64,000 nt of DNA from Limnoperna fortunei (Eukaryota; Mollusca; Bivalvia; Mytilida; Modiolidae): NCBI GenBank assembly GCA_944474755.1, contig OX104114.1, positions 22,467,220 through 22,531,219 of the forward strand, given 5' to 3'. Below are positions 57,110-64,000 of this stretch, one piece after another. Position 1 is the first letter of the stretch, and every line of letters starts with the position of its first letter. The translations under genes and the position numbers were made by a program. Below the pieces are notes generated by a model. The model was not told the origin of the DNA. It saw only the letters and a program-made list of their open reading frames with translations, and did not search any database.

Positions 57110-57218
57110 GAAACCGGACAAAAACAATATGTCTCCCAAAACTTCGTTTGGGAGACATAATAATAAGAAACGGAGTAAAAACAATAAGTCGCCCGACACT
57201 TCGTGGTCGGCGACTTAA
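57110..57218 (-). repeat. Hairpins hpC and hpB, right edge of the pile
   Basis: hpC 57110-57160 and hpB 57167-57218. The final hpB is the outer terminus: the tandem array resumes at 57219. Confidence 0.82.
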
Positions 57219-58215
57219 TTATCGCCCTAGCTACTTTCAGCGCAACATATTTAGAATGATGACCCATGCTACTTCTTACTATGAGTATTATAACTATCGC
57301 CTAGCTACGTTCAGCGCAACAAATATTTAGAATGATGACCCATGCTACTTCTTACTATAAGTATTATAATTATCGCCGTAGCTACGTTCAGCGCAACAAA
57401 TATTTATCATGATGGCTATTGCTTTTTCTTGCTTTGAGTATTTTAACCGTGATATCATTAATTTAACTGTCAACGGAGCTACCACAACAGATATTTGAAA
57501 TGATGACTGGTGTGCCTGCTTTCTTGCAGCATTTTAACTGTTGCCCGAGCTATATGTAGCACAACAGATAGGTGAATGTATGGTCCAAGCAGTATTTTTT
57601 TTTTGTCGCTAGAGTTAGCATAACACATATTTGGAAGGATGCCTCCTGTAGTTGTTTGCTATTACATAGGCATAGCACCCAGAATAATAGCGGTCCGGGT
57701 CGGTTAAAATAGTGATAAGGACGGTTAAGGGTCGACAACCCGTTTACCGTGAATGTTTAAATATAGATACGGGTTTTCCATGCGCTATTATTTGTCACTA
57801 ACCAAATCGCATTTAATTTCAATTTACAAAAACACTGGTACGGTACCAGTAATTTAGTGGTACGGTCAGAACCGTACCGGCCGTACCTCTTGACACGCCT
57901 ATATGTATATGTATTTTAGCTGTCGTCCGTGCTACATAAAGCACGACAGACATTAGAATTATGTTGCTTGGGGCTACGTGCCTTCAGTATTTTAACTGTT
58001 ATCGACGTTATAACAACAGATATTAGTTACGTTAACACACCAGATATTTGGAATTATGGTCCATATGCTTGCTTGCTTGCTATCAGTAAGTAGATGGCCC
58101 ATAGCGTTGCTTGTTATCAGTATTTTAACTGTCGGTGCAGCTAGCACAACAGATATTTGGAATGATGGTCCATATACTTACTTTTTATCAATGCATTAAC
58201 CGTCGCACACAAATG
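57219..58215 (+). repeat. Right half of the degenerate ~77-bp tandem array
   Basis: Units with TATCGCCCTAGCTAC, GCGCAACAAATATTTAGAATG and AGTATTATAA continue the register of 6128-6283 and become more divergent to the right (GTATTTTAACTGTCG, ACAACAGATATTTGGAATG). About 57660-57900 does not fit the units and may be an insertion. Confidence 0.8.
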
Positions 58216-58527
58216 TTCGATGTGAAGTTTACCGCATGCACGTATCTAATATTTGTTTTCTAGCCTTAGAAGTCTGCCAGGACCATTTTAAACATATATC
58301 AAATGTTAAGGATAGTGTCATTTCTTTGGGTACGTTGTATCCTTTACAATTATTTTATCGCTTCTCCTTGGAATCCCGTGATATCTCTGCTCAACTTGTA
58401 TTCCCCATTCTTGGAATCACTCGATTCAGCGCCATAAATACGCAAACAATATGGCTACTCTAGATTTGCTTCGCGTAGATAGAATGCAAGTTCCATATCT
58501 AAGAACAAAAAGTGATGGGATGATTTT
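58216..58527. other. Spacer without recognised features
   Basis: AT-rich; a 75-codon frame on the plus strand (58236-58463) has no recognisable domain. Confidence 0.5.
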
Positions 58528-58745
58528 GTTTGTTTGTTTGAAAGGTGTTTAACGCCACTATCCGCAATTTTTCAGCTATATCAAGGAGTTCAGTTTTTAT
58601 TGGGGAGGAAGCCGGAATACCAGGAGAAAACACCTGACCTTCAGTAGGAAAACTGGCAATCCTTGTCAATTAAGATTGGAGTCGAGCGCATCCTGCACGC
58701 AATTAGACTCGAGTCCGCAATCTCAGTGTTGACACACCACGTGAG
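58528..58745 (-). repeat. tRNA-derived SINE, minus strand, 5'-truncated
   Basis: Read on the minus strand: GAGATTGCGGACTCGAGTCT (decayed box B), TTAATTGACAAGGATTGCCAG, CTGAAGGTC.., TGGCGTTAAACACC and an (AAAC)n tail. Same family as 3594-3870; box A is missing. Confidence 0.75.
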
Positions 58746-59996
58746 AATGGAATGAATGTCATCCTCGGAAAAAAATGTGTATTGGATAGCGTAAGACTAC
58801 CCCGAGAGGAGACATTTTTTATGCCCTACACAGGTTTTCTTATTCACCTTGAAAATAACTTTTTTTACTTTTAATGTCCATTAGATGTTAAATTCATACA
58901 GCTTTCTCAGCTCCCATAGGAACAGCATTAGGTTGCAGTTTTGTAACGTTTGACTGCATTTCTGCTAAGCAAACAACATGAAGTAAGCGACAAGTGCCTC
59001 TTAACCATCATTACGCAATACGCAACATATCGTACCCGATGGATTTAGAATAGAATAAAAGTAAGAGTTATCTCCCTTAGATCATGGGGAGCGAATTTTA
59101 TTTTATTTTTTATCTTACTACGTTTACTTCATGTGAACATTGCAGGTAAATAATTGAATTATTAAAAAAAAAAAAAAAATTTTTATTTTTAAAAACTATT
59201 TTATTTGTATAGATTGCTAAGCAAAATATGTCATTAAAATGTTTTAATTTGACAATTCTAGATGAATTTGTGATGACGAGAAACGTTATAACTATATCAC
59301 AGTAACAGTTTATTGAATATAGGAAAGATCAATAAGCAAAATATTGAAATTGGACAGGCATTCGCGTAGCTGAAGATAAAAGGTTGTCAACACAAAACCT
59401 ACGCGGGGGGGGGGGGGATGGGAGGTATAAAGGCGCCTACTGGTGTGCGTTAGAACTGAAGCCACGCGATCATTAAAATAAAAATAGCCAATATGATACC
59501 ATTATCACGTTTTATGGCCTATAAATTAATTTAACATAAAATTTGACCACTAGTTATCAGTAAAATTAAGGTAATTACGGGTTTTTTTGGACAATTAGAT
59601 AGTGTTTGTCCTCGTTGACAGACTTGATGAAGTCCATATATCGACACTTTTCTACTTAAAAATGTTCTGATAATTCTGTCTATGTCGGAGGTTTGTACAT
59701 TATATCTGACAAGTCTCAAATAACAGGTCGATAATATCAGCTAGGTGTCAGGTTTGCTAAACGGCTAGGAATTAAATCTTGGCCCTACAACCAGCCTTGC
59801 ATTAACATGGTCATGAAATAGTCGAGGAAATGATAACGCGTGAATTTATTTTCCGCATGGCGTTGATGGCAATATTTCAAACTGACCATCCAAGGTGACG
59901 ACGGAATTTTAAAGGGTCGAGTTAGCAAAGACCGGCGAGTATTATTATTATTATTATTATTATTTACAAGCGGTATTTTGGAAAAACGTAAAATGA
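58746..59996. other. Intergenic, no gene recognised
   Basis: Contains a poly(A) run near 59164, a G run near 59405 and (ATT)n near 59941. No convincing coding signal. Confidence 0.5.
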
Positions 59997-60258
59997 AATT
60001 GGACAGGTCAGTAATAGGGATATTAGAATTCGACAGGTCAAAAAGCGATATATTGGAATTGGAGAGGTCATTAAGTGGGATATCGGACAGGTCAATAAGT
60101 GTAAATTTGAATCGGAGAGGTCATTAAGAGGTATATTGGATTTGGACAGGTCACTAAACGGGATAGTAGAAATGGACAATTGATTTATTGGAATTGGACA
60201 GGTCAATAAACGATTTATTGGAATTGGACACGTCAATAAGCGGTATATTGAAATTGAA
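59997..60258. repeat. Degenerate ~28-31-bp tandem array
   Basis: About nine units around TTGGACAGGTCAATAAGCG (variants CATTAAG, CACTAAA). The 90-codon frame on the minus strand is a by-product. Confidence 0.75.
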
Positions 60259-60849
60259 CTGCCTTAATAGCTCTGCCACCAAGGCCCCTTTTTTGGATTG
60301 GACAGATTAATTAGCAGGTTGTTATAATTGGAAGATAATTGAGGAGATAAGAGAGATCTGCAAACTGGTTTGTTTCAACTGTTAAAACAAATAACACGGG
60401 AAACAATTTAGATTTGGTCATGCAACAGGTTAATTACCATAAGGGTGGTCATAAGTACTTTGTTGAAATGGGTCTTTAAAATCAGCTTCTAAAGCAAAAT
60501 CGGTGTTTGAGAGGAGAAATCATTTTATAAACCCAGTGCTATAATATTAATCACGTGTCGGATGACTTTAAAAAAAAATTATTAACACCTCAGCTAAGTA
60601 CTGTCATGATTATATTTATCTGAATACGTGTTCTGTAGAAATTTAACATGATTGCCAAGGCTATTATAGATAATACTGGTATACCGAGTGACCTGTGTAA
60701 CAACTAAATATAACATGTCCTTAATCACGCCACTGTCTGCGTCAACATTGTTTAAATGTTAGAACAATGCTTACATGTCTGTTTTGGGGATCGAACTGTG
60801 TATCTGATCAGCAAGTACAAAATATTGTAAGACATTTCGTAAGACTTTT
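60259..60849. other. Spacer without recognised features
   Basis: No open frame, repeat or RNA gene that I can support. Confidence 0.5.
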
Positions 60850-62335
60850 AAATTACAAATACAAATGCAAATACAAATAATTTTATTGGCTCAAACTCAT
60901 CTACAATAAATGGTTAAGGCCTATGCCAGTAATTGAATACAAAATTGAAATTACAACCCATACAGTAGGGTTACTATTATAATAAAATGTAATATGGATA
61001 ATACCTATTTATTATACAGGTAAATTAACATGGCATTTCCTCATATTTAACCCATCTGATATGAAGGAGGAAGTCAACTTTAATATGTGGTATGAGGTAT
61101 TATTTAAAAGAAAGTTTAAGTCTGGGAAATTTTTAAAACAATGATTCTTGTTTTGAGAAAGATTCAATATCTTTGTATGAAATGTTTCCCTTAGTTTCTT
61201 GTATTTTGAACAGTATAAAATAAAGTGATTTTCATCTTCTATCTGACCAGAATTACAAAAATTACAAACTCTTAACTCTCTTGGAATTTTAAAAGGTGTC
61301 TTCATCTTTCAATCATTAATGTATGAGAGCTAATTCGTATTAGGCATAATGCAGCTCTATCATTTTTGTTTTTCAAGATGTCAACATAAGGTGCTCTTTT
61401 GCCTGTGCTGTAAACCTTCCTGAAAAAGTCTAGTTTTTCTGATTTTGAGATATCTAAAAATTGATTTTGGATACATTGGTCATTTATTCTCTCTTTTATT
61501 TGGTTCAAATTGCTCTTTATAAAGTTCAAATTAGTTGTTACGAATGACATTCCAAGATCATTTAAAAAAAGTTTTGATTTTTTTAAACCAAGGGCTTGTT
61601 TTTTGTAATTTTTGAAAAACATTATTGATTAGTGAGTGTTCAGAAGAAATGATGTGTTGAATAAAATTTACTGCTGAGAATATAATCTTATTTTTGAGTG
61701 GTACTCTATTTAGTTCAGCACGGCATGCATCATTTGATGCTTTGCAATTAACTCCTAGAATTTTTTTTATGAATTTTATATGTAATTTTTCAAACGGATC
61801 AGAATCTTTACATTTATAGTCAACCCCCATACTTCACATCCATATAAAAGAATTGGGGTTACTAAACTGTCAAAAAGTTTTTCTAAAAGTTTGCATGGAT
61901 TTTTTAGACCAATTGTTTTCTTAATTTTAAAGTATGCCTTTCTGGCCTTTTCCATAAGACTGTCTACAGCAAGACAAAAGTTACCATTATATTTCATTCA
62001 ATGTTAAACCTAAGTAACAATAATTTGTAACTGTTTCAAGAAGGGTCTTATTGAATGTAAAATGCTTTAAAAATGTTTTACCATTTGAGTTAAACACCAT
62101 AACTTTGGATTTTTCAGTGTTTACATGTAACTTCCATGATAAGCAATAATCATATAAAATATCAAGACTTTTCTGAAGACCCTCTTGGCTTTTAGACAGT
62201 ATAACAATGTCATCAGCATATAATAAAATATTTAAGGATATATCACCAACAACCACTGGATCAGTTAAAGTATTGTCTAACTTATTTACTATGTCATTTA
62301 TGAAATAGTTAAAGAGCAGAGGGCTCGGGGAAATA
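60850..62335 (-). pseudogene. Frameshifted non-LTR reverse transcriptase relic
   Basis: Minus strand from ~62335: PSPLLFNYFINDIVNKLDN, then LLYADDIVILSKSQEGLQKSL (catalytic YADD, ~62205), VTNYCYLGLTLNE, LMEKARKAYFKIKK, SLVTPILLYGCEVWG, and near the end VCNFCNSGQIEDENHFILYC. The pieces lie in different frames (61987-62256, 61776-61997, 61558-61830, 61302-61622, 61012-61305), so the copy is dead. The N-terminal half is absent. The 3' tail has TTTGTA repeats (60850-60880). Lineage unlike the Tx1 LINEs; CR1/Jockey/RTE-type, not resolved. Confidence 0.82.
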
Positions 62336-64000
62336 ATAGTTGATTTCAGAATGTACCTCTTTGGATCTATAAAAGAGCATAAGCTCGATCATACGCGGTA
62401 AGCAGTATTATTTGTCTTGCAAAATTATTCACCAAAATCAGCTGACATTCACTATACCAAAATAAACCATGCTAACAACGGTTCTCGAGGACAAATTATA
62501 TTCAACTCACTTAACTCTTTCAGCAGCCATAATTTTACGATCTATGGTTGGCCATCGCTATGTATTTTGGGTCCTTAACCACATATCACAGTGATTTTAG
62601 CCAATCGTAGCATCCCAGCTTTGTGATATACTGATTCAACAGTAGTTTTACAGTTTAATATTGTTACATCATTACCAGCCGGCGAAAAAATAGGTTATGG
62701 AACGTTTTGGTTTTGCAGACGACTATTACAAGATAGCGTAAATGGGATCAAACGGTTTTTTTTACATTTAGTTAAGAAATCGACCGACCAATAAAAGACG
62801 AATGTCAAGGGAAGATTATATTATTATTTTGGTTTCAGGCAACCATAACAAACAAAAACAAAAGCAAAAACAAAACAAAAAAAAAACACACACACATAAC
62901 GCAAAAAAACCCACAAAAACGACACACAAACTGTTCTTTATACAGATCTTAATAAGACGAAACACGTGTTTGGCGTAGTGAAGTTTTTAACCTTGGTGAC
63001 CTTTGATTTGCAACCATTGGGTCGACGCCTCTGCTGATGGACTGTTATTCCTTGACAGTATCACCAGCCCAAAAGTTACATACTTCGGTGCTAATGTAAC
63101 TGATTCTTTCAGTGATTTAGCCTGTAATAGATAGGCATATATGGAATTCGACATGTAATAATCTATGTGGTATCTGTATAGGTGGAATCGAGATCTCGTA
63201 GCTAGCTAATTATACTCGCCTGTAGTCAACTTTTAATAAGACGGTTCAAAATATATGATAAACGTTTCCTCAGGAACACTACTGTTATTTAGAAATATTG
63301 TAATTAAAAACAACATCTTTAATATTTCCTTTGTAATTATGCAGTTCGGTACATTGCCATTTTCTGTTGCCTTTGTTTTCATTTATCATGCATGAATTTC
63401 CACTAGTTTCCCTGTACCTATGCGTTGCACAACATTTGGTAATGAAGAATTGAATACTTATCCAAGTGTTTCAGCCAATATTTCTAACCAACAGCAATAT
63501 CGGAAAATAAGAGTATATCAGTTGGAATTTTCTGTACACAATCGTGTCATACAATAAAATTATTGATTTGAATTTTCCTGAACACTTTCCAGAACAATAC
63601 ACATAATATTTCAACAGAAAAGACTTTATTAAACAAGACAAGAAGTCTATTCAGACCGTTGATTCACAGAATGGGGTTTCTGGGTTTTAGCGTGTCCACA
63701 AGAGAACGATTTGCACATTCTTGTAACAACAGATGACCGTCAACTTTGTTGCTGACCTGGGGTAGCAACGTAATCCAAGATCGCTCTATTACGTACCTCT
63801 GCTCAACAAGCTAGCCGTACAACAATAAAGTCGTAGGTTTCCTATACGACCGTCACTGCCAAAAACGTCAACATGAAAATGGAACAAGGGCCTCCTTACT
63901 TTGGCGCATTACCTGGACGCCCCCTTGAACTTGCAAGGGTCCAATAGTCATTTACCTATATTATGATACTATTATGGGATGATTTCTGTATTGGCTTAGC
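62336..64000. other. Intergenic, no gene recognised
   Basis: AT-rich; a CAAAAA/ACACAC simple repeat at about 62850-62900. I see no coding exon that can be supported. Confidence 0.5.

Larger units (their letters stand above)
6284..57218. mobile_element. Nested pile of Helitron2-like non-autonomous elements, with LINEs and one TIR element
   Basis: The whole stretch is inserted at one point of a tandem array. The outside flanks joined read AGTATTATAA + TTATCGCC, identical to the intact copy at 57360, with no duplication. Inside, 38 bodies and 42 terminal hairpins follow one another with only TAA microsatellite between them. Bodies and hairpins of the same family occur in bracket order. No Rep/helicase gene is present, so mobilising proteins must be encoded elsewhere. 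Rolling-circle assignment is inference from structure. Confidence 0.8.

Noticed and set aside
6809..57267. Dozens of 60-160-codon frames encoding KMAA, FQNGGR or SKWPP runs
   Set aside because: They are translations of the GGCGGCCATTTTG phrases in different frames. They recur identically with each repeat copy and have no consistent start or domain.
59964..60236. 90-codon frame MTCPIPIN... on the minus strand
   Set aside because: Direct by-product of the ~30-bp tandem array.
61012..62256. Separate small genes in five overlapping minus-strand frames
   Set aside because: Together they spell one reverse-transcriptase C-terminal half broken by frameshifts.

Overview
The window is eukaryotic, AT-rich animal DNA, most likely from a bivalve mollusc. 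The evidence is one spliced receptor gene, tRNA-derived SINE copies ending in a simple AAAC/AATC tail, two kinds of non-LTR retrotransposon, and a very large pile of nested non-autonomous transposons. The species assignment is inference; no operons, CRISPR arrays or bacterial signals are present.

Bases 3-5134 (+) carry the 3' part of one gene in four exons with compatible splice phases. It encodes a Venus flytrap (class C GPCR / mGluR-like) ectodomain, a short three-cysteine stalk, one transmembrane helix and a short tyrosine-containing tail ending in a stop. It looks like a single-pass receptor without a seven-helix bundle. Introns 1 and 2 hold SINE copies; poly(A) signals lie at 5483 and 5924-5940.

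Bases 6128-6283 and 57219-58215 are two halves of one degenerate ~77-bp tandem array. Between them, 6284-57218 (about 51 kb) is a single pile of insertions. Joining the two flanks restores the uninterrupted repeat (compare 57360) with no target duplication. I parse the pile into 38 element bodies of six families, which I name A, B, C, E, F and G, plus C/B chimeras 'CB', and 42 copies of a ~50-bp terminal hairpin (hpA, hpB, hpC, hpE, hpF, hpG). Read on the minus strand, each complete element is: terminal hairpin, internal (TTA)n/(TTC)n microsatellite, a body of tandem phrases rich in GGCGGCCATTTTG, a subterminal inverted copy of the hairpin arm, a second small palindrome, and an end such as CTAG or TTAA next to TTA. 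This is the layout described for non-autonomous Helitron2/Helentron-type rolling-circle elements (asymmetric terminal inverted repeats). The hairpin arms differ between families but stay self-complementary and match the subterminal repeat of their own family. The order of bodies and hairpins reads as nested brackets: 36 of 38 bodies can be paired with a hairpin of their own type by hand. This implies repeated insertion of new elements into the microsatellite of older ones.

Two E elements have (GAA)n tails, and each has been invaded by two minus-strand non-LTR retrotransposons of the Tx1 clade (10740-18389 and 45183-54733). Two of these four LINEs (11984-18389, 45183-51586) have uninterrupted ORF1 (RRM-like region plus CCHC knuckle) and ORF2 (APE endonuclease, reverse transcriptase, CCHC-type motif). 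Their association with (TTC)n recalls the microsatellite-specific Tx1 families. Each LINE 3' UTR carries two stable hairpins, one with a compensatory change between copies.

One family-B element is split by a 1.48-kb TIR element (40457-41939). To the right of the pile are a minus-strand SINE fragment, a ~30-bp degenerate tandem array (59997-60258) and a frameshifted reverse-transcriptase relic (60850-62335). The rest, to 64000, shows nothing I can identify. All classification was by eye; no database was consulted.
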